From NCBI RefSeq assembly GCF_002994745.2, contig NC_037093.1, positions 22,393,555 to 22,457,554 of the forward strand: a stretch of 64,000 nucleotides of DNA, read 5' to 3'. The notes under the pieces were generated by a model. It was not told the DNA's origin. It ran no database searches and saw only the letters and a program-made list of their open reading frames with translations. Origin of the DNA: Rosa chinensis. Its lineage: Eukaryota > Streptophyta > Magnoliopsida > Rosales > Rosaceae. The translations under genes were made by a program, and so were the position numbers. Shown in pieces: positions 1 through 12,675 of the stretch. The first letter of the stretch is position 1; each line of letters begins with the position of its first letter.

Positions 1-521
1 CTCCTTTATAAAGTGACGATCAACCTCCACATGCTTAGTACGATCATGTTGTACTGGATTCTGTGATATGTCAATGGCTGCCTTGTTGTCACAAAACAAC
101 TGCATAGTATTTTTGAGTTTGAAACTCAGATCACGTAACAGATTTCTCAGCCACAGCAATTCACACACTCTGTGAGCCATACCTCGATACTCGGCCTCAG
201 CACTAGATCGTGCCACAACTTTCTATTTCGTACTCTTCCATGTAACCAAATTACCTCTCACAAAGGTAAAGTAACCTGATGTCGACCTCCTGTACGTCTG
301 TAAAATTTCCAGCTCAATCTGCATATGTAAGGCCACAAACCTCAAGGATGTTGTTGTGTTTAGAAAACAATATTCCCCTTCCTGGAGCTGACTTCAGGTC
401 TTTAAAATTCTCATAACAGCATCCATGTGACTCTCACTCAGGTTATGCATGAACTGACTTACCACACTCACAACATATGCAACATCTGGTCTAATATGAG
501 CCAAATAAATCAAGGGCCCAA
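1..521 (-). pseudogene. Copia-1 RNase H segment (partial, off left edge)
   Basis: Minus-strand translation, with a frame change relative to the RT part, gives the copia RNase H signature. It includes a segment reading SSAEAEYRGMAHRVCE near bases 150-210, then FCDNKAA and HVEVDRHF close to base 1. The domain degrades the RNA strand during reverse transcription. The window begins inside the C-terminal end of this domain. The frame shift and an internal stop mean the segment cannot be translated as a unit with the polymerase. Confidence 0.8.
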
Positions 522-1376
522 CTAACCTCTGGTAGCTAGCTCGATCAGTAGATACTGATCCGGATACTCAGCTAGACAATGATTCTGCTCAATAGGAGTA
601 TCAATAGGTCTGGAATCCAACAACCCTGTCTCTGTCAGCAAATCAAGAACGTACTTCCTCTGGCACAGATATATCCCTTCTCTCCCCATGGCTACCTCAA
701 TTCCTAAGAAGTACTTAAGTTCACCCAAGTCCTTCATCTCAAACTCAGATGCTAGCTGTCTCTGCAGTCTGTCCATCTCAACAATATCATTGCCAGTTAT
801 TACCATATCATCCACATAAATAATTAGAGCTGTTACCTTCCCTTGTTGATGCTTGAGGAATAAGGTATGATCTGAGTTGCTCTGTTTGTAACCAACCTTC
901 CGCATGAACTGTGAAAATCTTCCAAACCAAGCATGAGGCGACTGTTTGAGACCATACAGAGACTTTCTCAATTTGCATACAAAATTACCAAGAGAAGCAA
1001 CTACATACCCAGGTGGAAGGCTCATGTACACTTCCTCGGTTAACTTTCCATTAAAAAATGCATTCTTGACATCAAACTGTCGGAGTGGCCAGTTTAAACT
1101 AGCAGCAAACGAGAGCAGAACCCGAATAGTGTTCATCTTGGCAACTGGAGCAAATGTTTCATCGTAGTCTATACCATATGTCTGAGTAAACCCCTTTGGT
1201 ACAAGGCGTGCTTTGTACCAATTCACTAATCCATATGCATTATGTTTCACAGTGAACACCCAACGACAACCTACAGCCTTCTTGCCTTGCGGTGGAGGCA
1301 CAAGTTGCCAGGTATTGTTCTTCTGCAACGCCTCCATCTCTTCCTCTATTGCCTTCCTCCACTTTGGATCCCCCAA
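522..1376 (-). pseudogene. Copia-1 reverse transcriptase
   Basis: An open stretch of 284 codons on the minus strand matches the copia reverse transcriptase (RVT_2). It opens with the W-R-K-A-I-E-E-E-M-E-A-L type start, followed by a CRWVF segment, the LRQFDVKNAF motif carrying the first catalytic aspartate, SLYGLKQSP, and the catalytic YVDD box at 807-818. The domain itself looks complete. It is cut off from integrase by stops around 1383 and 1782 and from RNase H by a frame change after 522, so it is counted as part of a dead polyprotein. Confidence 0.92.
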
Positions 1377-1781
1377 TGCATCCTACACTCTGTTAGGTAC
1401 TGATACATCAGATATTTGATTCACAAATGATTCATATGACTTAGACAACCTCCTAGTGGACATATAATTGGCTACTGGGTATTTTGATTTGGCAGTAAGA
1501 GTAGGTTCATATCTTTTGGCTGACTGACCTCGAGTGGTCCTATTTGGTAACACATATTGCTCAACATTAGAATCATTACTACTAGTACCAGTAGGTGGAC
1601 ATACCTCAAATGGGTGATCTTCAGTACCAGGAAGTTGTGGGTCAGGGGTAGAAGTGATAGTAGGAGGGGCAGTGGTGTCTTCAACTTCATTTTCAGTGAT
1701 TGAAACTGGTGTCTAGATGTCTGGAGCTTCTGCTTCTGGAGGTGATAAGCTGGTGTTCTTAACTGGATCAGTAAAAAAACC

Positions 1782-3307
1782 TCATGCCTGTGCAACTTCT
1801 TCTCCTCTTTCTGATTCCTCCCCCTCTCCATGATACAACTCTTCAAAATATGAATTCTCCCCCTGAAGAGCTATATCTGAAGAGGAAAAATAGCTCATGT
1901 CCTCAAAGAAAGTAACATCCAGAGTGACATAGTACTTCTTGGTAGGTGGATGATAACACTTGTACCCTTTCTGATAGCCACCATAACCAACAAACACACA
2001 CTTAAGTGTCCGGGCATCCAACTTAGATCTATAGTTTTCAGGGACATGAACAAAAGCAACACAACCAAAGACACGAGCTGGAAGATTATGAAATGAAGGT
2101 AAGGAGATATGAGTTGCAAGAACCTCAAATGAAATTTTTCCCTGAAGGACACTGGATGGAAGGCGATTGATAAGATGGGAGGAAGCATGTACCGCATCGC
2201 CCCAAAGATATTTAGGCATATGAGCACTAAAGAGAAGGGCACGAGCCATATCAAGTAAATGACGATTTTTCCTTTCAGACACTCTATTTTGTTCTGGTGT
2301 TTGTGGACATGTAGTTTGGTGAACAATCCCATGGGTTTTGAAAAACTCTTGGAAAACATGATTAACATATTCTCCCCCATTGTCAGAACGAATGACTTTA
2401 ATGGTACTATGATACTATGTTTGAACAAGAATACGAAAGGTTTGAAAAGCGGGAAATACTTCATCTTTGGTTTTAAGAAGAGCAACCCATGACAATCTCG
2501 TACAATCATCAATAAACAAAACAAAGTACCTCATACCCGATACAGTGGGCTCTAGAGAAGGTCCCCAAACATCAGAATGAATCAACTTAAAAGGAATAAC
2601 ACTTTTATTAGAAATACTAGGAGAATAAGTAGCACGATGACTCTTGGCCAAAACATATGTTTCACAATGGAAAACAGACTCATCCACACCAATAAACAAA
2701 GTAGGCATGGTTTTTCTCATAAGACTAAAAGAGGGATGCCCTAGACGGCGATGCCACAACCAAATTTCACTTAGCTGATAAGAACTCAAAGTCAAAGTGG
2801 CGCGGGACTGTGCTCCTGGTTTCTCTCCTGCGTATATCTGATCCAGATGGAACAACCTGCCCCTCAGATACCCCCGACTGAATATCTCCATGGTGAGAAG
2901 ATCCTGAAAAATCACATACATATGATAAAAGGTTACAGAGCATTTAGACTCAGTATTCAACTGGGGAACAGATATCAAATGATGAGACAAGTCAGGCACA
3001 TATAACACATTATGAAGTTCTAAGGTGGGGGTTATACGAACTGACCCTGACCCTAACACAGGAAAGGCCTCACCATTGGCATTGGTTACATAGGTCACTG
3101 GTGGAGAAAATAATTCAGTAAAATATGATTTATCATAAGTCATATGATCGGAGGCATCATAATCAATAATCCATGTATCAGAACCAACAAAGTTAGAAAC
3201 CTTTAAAGCTATACCAATCTTACCACGACCAGCTATAGAGGCTGTAGGAGTAGCCCCACCTGTCGTACGATGATCATGTCCGGCCACACCATAGAAGTCT
3301 GGTTCTT
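1782..3307 (-). pseudogene. Copia-1 protease, GAG-pre-integrase and integrase
   Basis: One minus-strand frame, broken by a TAG at 2415-2417 and a TGA at 1782-1784, covers three domains. The protease comes first: its usual D-S/T-G-A box reads D-Y-D-A here (WIIDYDASDHMT), so the active-site triad is altered. The GAG-pre-integrase part follows (LWHRRLGHPS). The integrase core has FIDDCTR, RSDNGGEY on the far side of the 2415 stop, and Q-N-R-V-S-E-R-K-N carrying the final catalytic Glu. Host-type alternatives are not plausible. Confidence 0.85.
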
Positions 3308-4247
3308 AGACCAACTGAACCGCAGCTGCCTTTGCCTTAGGACGATAACCCTTCTTCTTAGGGTATCCATTTGGCTTCCAACAAGTCTCTCGAATGTGTC
3401 CAAGGTCGTTACAATAAGAGCACTGGGGACGAGGGCGGTTGGTGAAACCTTGTAGAGGACCTTGCTGATGAAGTGGGACTGAATTCTGATGCTGAAGGAA
3501 AAGTGCCGGTGACTTGGCCTAAATGGCTAGGATAGACACTTCAACCTGTGCATGTTTGACACTTTCCTGCTGAGACTCATCCTTGCGTACATAGGTCAAA
3601 GCTGTGTTTAGACTAGAAGGGTCTGTCATTCTGAGCAATTCTCCCTTGGCACTGCTATGCTTCTCATCAAGCCCTCTCAAGAATACATGAACCCTTTCAA
3701 GTTCCTTCTCCTTCTGGTACCACAGAAGATCTTCCTGATTCTTGATCTTGCAAGGACGCTTCTGATCAATCTCAGCCCATACATTCTTCAACTTGGTGAA
3801 ATACACAACTATTGGTTGGCCATTCTGTTGCATACTGGCAGCTTTGCACATCAACTCATGAACCTGTATAAAATCATACTCATTTGTATATAGATCCCCC
3901 AATGTCTTCCATATTGCTTCAGCAGTCTCACGCTCTTCCACTAATTGCAGCACATCTTTAGTCATAGCTTTGAACAAAATTGCCATTACGGATCCATCAT
4001 CATCCTCCCATTTAGTATAGGCATCTACATCTTCCTCACTAGGTTCTTTGGTTGTGCCTGTCACATGCCCCATCTTGTGTATGCCACGAAAGTGGACAGA
4101 CATAATCTTCTTCCACGTTCGAAAATTTGTCCCATTGAGCTTCTTACCCCCAAAAGAACCACCGTCTGAACTTCGAACAGAAACCTCAACCTTTTGGACC
4201 TCATTGATCTTGGAACTCTGACCTTTACTTTCCTCACCACCCATCAC
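3308..4247 (-). pseudogene. Copia-1 gag with zinc knuckle
   Basis: The first Met of the polyprotein is at 4247. Residues 1-240 carry a UBN2-type gag body (LNGTNFRTWKKIM near the start, then ETAEAIWKTLGDLY and RVHVFLRGL). A TAG at 3519-3521 interrupts the same frame, which then continues into a CCHC zinc knuckle (CSYCNDLGHIRETC) and ends at a TAA near 3307. The protein would form the virus-like particle and bind the element RNA. The position just downstream of the leader fits a copia gag. Confidence 0.85.
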
Positions 4248-4446
4248 AACAATAAAGTAGTAAAAGAAAACACAAAATCACAGAGTATGCAGCAGAAAAG
4301 ACAAGAAACTCCAATAATAAAATGTGCAGCGACTTCTTCCTCTTTTTTTTTTTGAAACCTATTGAATGGGTTGACCGAGTGAGCCGAGTTGAAACAGTGA
4401 GCCGAGTGAAGTGAGTTGAAACAGTGAGTCGAGTGAGGTGGGTTGA
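4248..4446 (-). other. Copia-1 leader, gag-proximal half
   Basis: Untranslated leader between the Copia-1 gag start and element A. Bases 4365-4446 are a short degenerate tandem of GAGTGA-GCCGAGTTGAAACA-type units. The last five bases (GTTGA, 4442-4446) are one copy of the target-site duplication of element A. The other half of the leader lies at 31056-31522. Confidence 0.7.
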
Positions 4447-5114
4447 TGTGGGTTCCATCACGAGTATGAAAATATGTGCAAATTTGTGTGATGTTACCTA
4501 CTCCCAAGATTAGGAGGCCAAGTTTTAGTAAAGGGGAAAAGTAAGAGTATCGTATCCAAGGGATTGAGTAACTCTACCCTAACTAGATTACCGCGAAAAT
4601 AAAACCTAGAAAACACATGTGAGTCTATCTTTTTACAAATTAATATTCTCAGCCCTTTGGAAGCCAAAACTATCAATAATGATATTTACAATGGTAAAGT
4701 GGTGAATCGGTTTTGTTGATTTTAATTTTTATAAAGTAAAATAAATTGCACAAAAATAAACTAAGCTAATAAAAATAAAACAAAATAGAAACTTTAAACA
4801 CTACTAGAATTATGGCCCCAGACATCGGCCAAAAACCGATGAGAAACAAAAACCTGACCGATGTATTTGTGGGTGATGAGAAAGATCCAGAAAATGCAGA
4901 CATCGGTTTTTAGCCGATGTCTAGTATTCTTGTAGACATCGGTTCCTAATTATAAATTGATGTAAATAGGTTTAAATGATAACAAACTTACATGTTTTAC
5001 TATTGTTAAACCCACATTTTATTGTATTTAATGCTTAAAGAAATATAGATTACACAACACAAGTTTACGTTTTAACATCGTTATTGATTTAAGAACCGAT
5101 GACTGATACTGTTA

Positions 5115-5405
5115 CAGACATCGGTTCCCATTTTGGAACTGATGTCTGGTACTCAGTAACATATCATTTTCGACAAAAAATCGATGTCTGTATATTTTAG
5201 TAACATCGATTTCCATTTTGGAACTGATGTCTGGTACTCAGTAACATATCGTTTTCGACAAAAAATCGATGTCTGTATATTTTAGTAACATCGATTTCCA
5301 TTTTGGAACTGATGTCTGGTACTCAGTAACATATCGTTTTCGACAAAAAATCGATGTCTGTATATTTCAGTAACATCGATTTTCATTTTGGAACTGATGT
5401 ATCTG
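5115..5405. repeat. CACTA-1 subterminal 85-bp tandem array
   Basis: About 3.4 copies of an 85-bp unit start near 5116, 5201, 5286 and 5371. Each carries CATCGATTTCC, AACTGATGTC and AAATCGATGTC, all variants of the short motif spread across the ends of the transposon. Copies two and three are almost identical, so the array is recent relative to the element. Confidence 0.88.
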
Positions 5406-5479
5406 TATTACTAGACATCAGTTTTTATAGTTAAAACTGATTTCAACTTTATATCTAGACATCAGATTCTATAAAGAAG

Positions 5480-8400
5480 ATGATGTCCACAAAATATGCA
5501 GCTGCTGCTATAAATTGCAATTTCAACAGTTGACAAGAGTGATTTGAATATTGGAGTATTTTATCTGAAATCATCATCCTTAACAATTTACAAAATGAGC
5601 AAAATAAAACCCCAATTTACCTACTACAAAACAATTTGGCTACAAAATGGAATGGATCAATTATTCATAATAATCCAATAAACATGGCTGTGAGAAACAA
5701 ATAAGGTAAGCTTCTTTCTTGTCTTCTTCAAGCTTCACTTTGACAAGAGTAGGAGCTCATCACAATTCCATGACAAGCAGCACTTGATCTTCTTATGTTG
5801 GGGGATATGGAACTTTGGGTATAGTTGGACACTTCATTGACCTGAAACATAATCAAACACAAAAGCATAAGAAACCTTCACTGCACCAAGTTATTACAAT
5901 AAACTGACATGCTCTCAATATATCAATGTTATTGTCTTAGTTATTGATAGGATATGCAGCATATATTATAGATACATTGTGTGCTATATATGGAGGAATG
6001 GACAACCATGTAGGGACTATTCTTCCTCTTTCATGAAAGTTAAAAACAGGACATAAGCTATTTATGTGACCTACTTTGTGTTGAGATGGAATCCCAAAAG
6101 GCCAAAACTATCTGCACTCTTTTTTTCTGCATATTGAGAAAGTGCAATAATATCATCAGCATTATTCCAACCTAAGATTATCTATAATCACTATAAAGCA
6201 AAAACAATTATAACAAAAGCCATGTTCTTTTAAAAGCTATTTGTAGAAAGATTATGTGATGAATTTACCTTTATAACATTGTAAGAATGTTCTCCCTGAG
6301 GGTAAATTAAAATAACTCAGAGCCCACGTAACACTGCAGGAATGTTCTCCCTGAGAAGCAAAACAATTGCAACTGAGAAATCGTAGTGAGTACCCTACAT
6401 ATTATACATGTTGTTATCATATATAATAGGAAAAACCTTGGAGTTCTCTATTATATGCAAGAACTTCTTCAGCTTCAAATATGACTGAAAGATGCAAAAG
6501 AGAAAAAGGGTTCAAGTTATTATATTTACCACATGTCTTCACGCTGCATAATTACTAGGTCATTAATATGACCTGTTAATTAAGAGGTGAACTTGTTCTA
6601 CTGCTGTTGGAATTACCTCTCCTTGCTATTTATATGACCTGTTAATTCATAATAACACTTTAGTCTATGATATAGGGTAGCCCGCCATCCTCTATAAATT
6701 CTGGATATAGCAAAGTTACAGGGCCTATTCGGCTGCTTTATGTATGAAAAAATTTGATCTTGTACTCAGCACATATTGACATGTATTTCAGATTGCAACT
6801 ATGAAAAGAGAAGTTCAATGATATTATTGTAACACAAAATAGTACTTGGTCTTAAAAAAAAATATTACTTAGTATACCTTGTTGACGTACTTGATTTCTA
6901 TGCAATGAAAGCTTCTTTACTCTTCCCCTTTATCATATACCTGCGTAATTGTTCACACATATATAAATTTCCAAATGACTAGTAATGGAACAGTCCACAC
7001 ATATATAAATTTAATCTGCCTTACGGAAAACAAGTATACAAATGGAAGTCAAACTGTTCAATTGATGTTGAAGTAGAAAAGAAAGAAGTCGATCTGGAAT
7101 TCATAGTAATATTGTCAACATGCTGTTTCGGACCTAGTAATAAAAAGAGAATAGCTATATATGCAGCTCTTGTTTGCAAATATAGGTATAAGAATACTGA
7201 AATCATAATTCTAGTTTAGCGTATTAGCCCATGGCCAAATAAAAGATTTAGTAACACCATAGTATTATCACACCATATTCACCATTCCGACTTTATTGAT
7301 TAGCCCCATTAACTCTTTTACATCTCCTACTACTAAAGACCAACTTAGAATGAGCCACACTTGGTTTAGCACCATACTTCCTATATTTGCAAAGCCACAT
7401 ATTCAATTATTAGATCCAAACATTCTCACTACTTCTGATCTAATCTGTGACCTTCATATAGGTAATGTAAATAATGAGGCACTATGATGCCATTCATCAC
7501 ATTCCTCGAGGTATAATAAGTATAACCAGAAACTAACCCATAATACATGTTTTTACATATAGCACTGATCCATCATGTCATATTAAAGATAGAAGGAAGC
7601 AGCAACAGTCTCAAGTAGATTGCTTGCTATGTGGGCAAAATGGAACCGTAATAATACTCGAGCAGAGTATTTGGTGCCACTACCGTAACTATTATTTCAT
7701 TTCTTTTTAGGTAAAGCATTATAAGGTTTGTTCAGATTCCACTGGTCTTTTCCCATTTCAGAATCGAAAAGATCATCAGAAAACATTAAAAAAATGAGTA
7801 TCTTAGGGCATCAACATGTGGCAATCATGTTATCTTATTCTATCCTTCTTAATGAACATTTGAAAACCAATAGACATGTCAAAGAATCCAAATCGAGCTC
7901 CTATAAGATTAACAACAGCATGTCCATGTCAGAAGGGAAATGAAATATTGGTTTGTACCTAGCAAACGTGCATCAGTTGGCAGAAGGCAATGATCAGAGG
8001 CATCTTCAGCCTTTCCAAACGTACTAGCTCAGCTCTGTATCTCTTTAAGGCCAGGTTACCCCAACATACATTCTCACAACTTTAGCTACTATAAAAATCA
8101 CCAAATAAAAGATTGCTTCAACAACCAAAGAGTTTCTCCTGCAGAATTAAACCCACAAAATAGCAATGGTCAGTAAGAAATTGAAAGAGAAACAAGAAAC
8201 AAAGCAAACATCATTCCATTGCTCTATGTGATCAAAGAAAGCTGTGGGAAAAAAAGATACTTAACAGGTTATTTAACTAAAAGGAACCATTTCACTTGAT
8301 TCCTTTTGTTTGATTCGTAACAAAAGAAACTTTTCATAAACACCAAAAGAGAAAAATATAGTTACAATGCTGTTAAAAATATTGCAGAGCATATAAAGGG

Positions 8401-8870
8401 AAAAGGAGATGCGGGAGCTAAATGGGTATTCCAGTTTCAATATTTACATCAATTTCTACACTTTATAATCTGAATTGACAGAGGCAAAGCCAACTCATTA
8501 AACATACTATACAACAAAGAGGGTGTAGTCTCACCGAGGGAATACAATTACAGTATGGTGCGGAGGAGCACCACCAAACAAACACAGTTCCTGTTTCATG
8601 GCATTTCGATTTTACTTCTTTGATTCCAAATTAATAGGTCCTAGCCTTCAAACTCCCCACTAACAATAAAAACAAAGGACGAAAACAAAGTTAATCAAAC
8701 CTTATAACACATTTACATCTCAAGTCAGCTAGCAGAATATATAACACAGATAAGGATAGTAGCTTGGATAATGAAACAGGTACAAAGAAAACTGCAAAAA
8801 TTGAACAATCAAACACATTTCATGATGTCGATCTAGCAAAAGCAAAGCCCTTTACTAAATTGAATAACTG
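5480..8870. other. CACTA-1 interior, no gene recognised
   Basis: AT-rich sequence with no ORF longer than about 70 codons and no recognisable transposase or host exon. A minus-strand open piece at about 5735-5840 follows an acceptor-like CAG, and a minus-strand donor-like GAG/GTAGTT lies near 9288, so a spliced minus-strand transcript is conceivable but unproved. Confidence 0.5.
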
Positions 8871-8875
8871 AGATT

Positions 8876-9102
8876 AATCTAAGCACCATAGTTCAAACAG
8901 AACCCAAATTCATGACACCAAATTAACGAATCTAAGCACCATAGTTTCAACATATTGAAAACCCAAATTCATGAGACCAAACCAAGCAATCTAAGCACTA
9001 TAGTTTCAACAGATTGAATACCCAAATTCATGAGACCAAACCAAGCAATCTAAGCACCATAGTTTCAATAGAAAACCCAAATTCATGAGACGAAACCAAG
9101 AA
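8876..9102. repeat. Tandem repeat of about 55-63 bp in CACTA-1
   Basis: Four imperfect units, each beginning AATCTAAGCACCATAG and containing CCCAAATTCATGAGACC. Unit length varies because of small internal indels. No coding meaning is apparent. Confidence 0.85.
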
Positions 9103-9289
9103 CTAAAAGTTTCAAAAATCAAATAGAATCGACATGAACTAGCTCAAAAGATCGGAGCTTTAAGCCATTCGAAAACAAACCCAACTCAAATACACAAGAA
9201 TTAGACGAAAAAGACTGAAACTTTAGATCAAAACCAGGCAGAAAATCAGCATTGGTGGTGAAGAGAAGAGACAAAGCGGAACTACCTCG

Positions 9290-9600
9290 AGCCGGCTCAG
9301 GTCGGAGCTCAGGTCGGCGAATGAGTTTGTGGTCAGGTCGGAGAACGAGCTAGTGGTTAGGTCGGAGAAGGAGCTCGAGGAGGTTCCGGTCGGAGAAGGA
9401 GCTCGAGGCGGCTCCGGGTCGGTGAAGGAGGTCGAGGCAGCTTGGGTCTTTGGAGGAGCTCGAGGTCTGGTCTGAGAACGAGCTCAGGTCGTACAACCAG
9501 GTTGGCGACTCGGAGCATGTCAGTTTGGAGAACGAGGTCGACCAAGGTGAAGGAGCTGCGAAGTGAGTCATTATTAGCTAGGGTTCGAGAGTTTTTTGTC
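9290..9600 (-). other. GC-rich minisatellite at the head of CACTA-1 interior
   Basis: Short repeats of CTCAGGTCGGAGAACGAGCT type produce two overlapping minus-strand ORFs of 62 and 73 codons rich in Ser, Leu, Arg and Pro. They are explained by the repeat. The base composition contrasts with the AT-rich surroundings and may mark the 5' end of a transcript running leftward. Confidence 0.5.
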
Positions 9601-11151
9601 TGAAAGTACTAAGTGTTAGGGGGGGGAACGAAAATTTGGTCCCCGCGTCTCTAAAAATTTTCAAGTCAGTCCTTCCGCATTTTTTCAAATTTTTTGAATG
9701 AAACTTTACACATCGGTTAATTTAACGACCGATGTTTATAATCATAATAGAAATCGGTTTTAAGATGAACCGATGTTAACTCGTTCTTTTACATCGCGTG
9801 CAATTCCGACCGATGTAATAGTGGTGATGTCTGATGGCATAATTCTAGTAGTGATTTAATCAATGAGATAAATAGGAGCATAGGTTTTTGCAGCTAGCCT
9901 CCCTCATGCATATAATGTAACCCATTTTCAAATAACAACATGCTTTGATAAATTCCCCCTCGGTTTTTGCTAGAGAAACCGAGATACCAACTAATCATGC
10001 AACCTAACCATGTCGCTAGAGCAAAGCTAGTTCACACAACCTTAGTCCTATTTACATTCGCTAAAACATAAAAGGGCTTTGATGTCGTAAAGCCTAAGAC
10101 CTCTCGACTCTTAAACTCATGGCACCAAGCATTAATTTTAAGGTAAGGACCCAAGTAATCTAGTTCTTCCCGTAAGAATAAGCTAGACCACCACCCTATT
10201 AGCTACACATGCTTCTCGGTTACAAAAGATTGTCAAGCTTATGTTTTCGATTTCATTAATTCCTACAACATGCTTCTAGGTGACAAATCCAAAAACACAT
10301 GTAAGAAAGCATTAAAGTAAAGTAGCTAAAGGATTCAAAACATGCATATTCATCAAAATCATGGCGTCACACTATTTTATACATGAGCTTAGCCCTAGCC
10401 CCAAATTTATTCTACTCACAACCCATAGTTACATAAATCAAACCCATAAACATAATAACATCAAGCAAAAGAGAGGAAGAGTAGAGAAAGTGGTTGGTTA
10501 CAAAACTAACTCCCCTTGATGCAAAACTAGTGAAAGATGTTTCAAAGTATGGAAATTTCGGTTTTCTCAAACCCAAATTGCCATACAAATCCACAAAACT
10601 CTTAGAAGCTATGAAGAACAAGGCTTGTATATATGGAAACTAAGGTGTGATTGATCAAAGATGTAAAGGACCTTTGGTTTTTGGTAAAAACCCAAGACAC
10701 TTTACACTTTTCTCTACACAAAAGCTAAACTAAACTACCTAAAAGATGAAGAATTATGGAAAATGGAGATGAAATGGAGAGAGGAAGAAGATGAAATGGA
10801 TGAAGGAAGACATGAAAAAAGTCCAAAGTGAGGGGAGGGTGCTTTTATGGGCCAAGAGTGATGAATGGAGGGTGGAGATCAAAGGAAACGAAGGACTAGA
10901 TGTAAAGAAAAAATGTGTAAGCACAAAATGTGGATCTAATCCTTAACTCTACATGAAAATGACCTAGGAAGCCCATAGATATTTTGGTGGAGGAGAAAAA
11001 GTATAGATAGAAGGGTCATTGGGAGACAAAGGTATGTAAGAGGAGGACCACTTGTCATCCTTCAAATTTTGGATTTCAAAACAACCTACACCTAAACTCT
11101 CTAACCCTAGTCAACAGCTGTTCCATGCCCTCCACACATGTCCTTGGCTAG

Positions 11152-11201
11152 TGTTTCTGCTGAAGAATACGAAATGAGAACTAAGTGTGGATCATGGAAG
11201 G

Positions 11202-11265
<64 letters not shown>

Positions 11266-11663
11266 CATGTATAGTGGTTCACCTTGCCCTTGAGGCAAGG
11301 CTACGTCCACTTAGAGATTCCACTAGTAGTGAGGCCAAGTAGCCTTTGTAGTGATACAAGTATAGGTATCATGGATCCATCCTCTCTAAGAAGGGGAGGA
11401 CTTCCCTTTATAGCTAAGGGAAGTCCCACTCTATTCTATATTTTCAATGTGGGATACAACATACATATTGCTTCTCTTGAAGCCTCTTGGAGAGCATGGG
11501 AGGGTGGCCTCCCTACGAGGTACTGGACGACCTCCACCATAGCGTGGTAGCTCGAGTGTCGGACTACCGGATGCATGTCGTAGGCTAGACTAGCCATGTC
11601 GTGGGGCCCACCTAAGAGGTCGTTGCTTATGCTTGGCGGTATGTAATATAAGTGATATCAACA
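11152..11663 (-). repeat. Element B 3' LTR (512 bp)
   Basis: TG...CA ends. It contains a GA microsatellite at 11206-11263 that is longer than the one in the partner LTR and accounts for most of the length difference. An ORF on the minus strand here is a Leu/Ser run encoded by that tract and is not a gene. Confidence 0.92.
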
Positions 11664-12670
11664 AGTCCCCCAAGTCCCCGAGTAAGAGGCGCTTCTTGTT
11701 TGGGGAGTTTAAATGTGATGCCGCCAAGTATGAGTGATGACCTCGTTGAACGCCATACCCATACTAGTCGCCCAACTCCGTAAGTAAGAAGGGACTCTTC
11801 CGAGTCTTGTGAAGTTTCCATGGCAGGTTGATGCCACGGGGCCCATCATCTTGCCAGTACCTGCAAATAAGATAAGAATGTACAAAGAGCATATTGATTG
11901 TGCTAGGGCAATCTAAGGGACATTTGAGTCAAATGTTTATATGAGATGTTGTTACACATTGTGTGTATGTATGTATAATGTAGTGTTGATATGACGTATA
12001 AGTCTAGAATGTATGTGGTTGTGAAAGTGTAATGAAGTGCATATGATGGATAGATGTGTGATGAACGCGATGATGCATACATAATGATATGTATATATTG
12101 TATGCATATGATGCACATATTAGGATCGGGAGTGTTGTTACTCGCCGAGTCCCCCAAATCACGTTGTAAAACAGGAATTTGGATTTAGGTTACGTTCGAC
12201 GAAGCCGGTAAGGCTGAGAATGAAGCTCCGGTATCGAAGTAACCATTGACAATACTAGCGAGACTATGGTGTGACCATGATAGTCCCCCAAGTATAGGTT
12301 AGAGGAAGGAACTCTAACTTACTTAACCAGGAAGTATAAGCCATAACCCGATTGTTTGGCTCATGTGTAACGGGAACATAAGAGATGAGCACGCTCATGT
12401 TGAGCGGGTGTGAGTTTTGTCCTATGGTCTTATTAATGGGATGTAAAAGAAATTTAATTGTTGCGATTAACAATAGGTGAAAAATTTCAATATTTCCATT
12501 AATAGACCATAGCATGAAACTCACAGGTATCATTGAAGCATAAGCGTGACGTTTGCATATACCCGGAAAGGATGAGTGTGAAGCTCAATGATAGTACCCG
12601 ACCGGGTACTATCTCCACTTGTGATAAGTGGTTTGAATAAGTCCCCCAAGTATAGAGAACGTTCGGGAGG
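11664..12670 (-). other. Element B 3' internal region with repeated purine-tract motifs
   Basis: The motif AGTCCCCCAAG (minus strand CTTGGGGGACT) occurs beside the LTR at 11664 and again near 12283 and 12642, with a variant near 12150. Each is followed by similar short sequence such as TATAGRTTAGAG or TATAGAGAAC. The LTR-adjacent copy is the likely polypurine tract. No coding domain is visible. Confidence 0.6.
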
Positions 12671-12675
12671 TGAGA

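Larger units (their letters stand above)
4799..9853. mobile_element. CACTA-1: CACTA-like DNA transposon, non-autonomous
   Basis: Terminal inverted repeats CACTACTAGAATTATG begin at 4799 and, inverted, end at 9853. Subterminal regions (4820-5480 and 9710-9835) are dense in CATCGGT/ACCGATG motifs in both orientations, the layout expected of CACTA transposase-binding sites. The element sits inside the element A 3' LTR; the other LTR shows the empty site. The flanks show TTTAA at 4793-4797 and 9855-9859, each one A away from the terminus, which is not the 3-bp duplication normal for CACTA. No transposase was recognised. Confidence 0.82.

Noticed and set aside
10412..10621. 69-codon ORF present identically at 29711-29920
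   Set aside because: The identity comes from the two LTRs of element A; the peptide has no domain and no independent evidence of coding.
11107..11310. Minus-strand ORF with a Ser-Leu repeat
   Set aside because: Direct translation of the GA microsatellite in the element B LTR.
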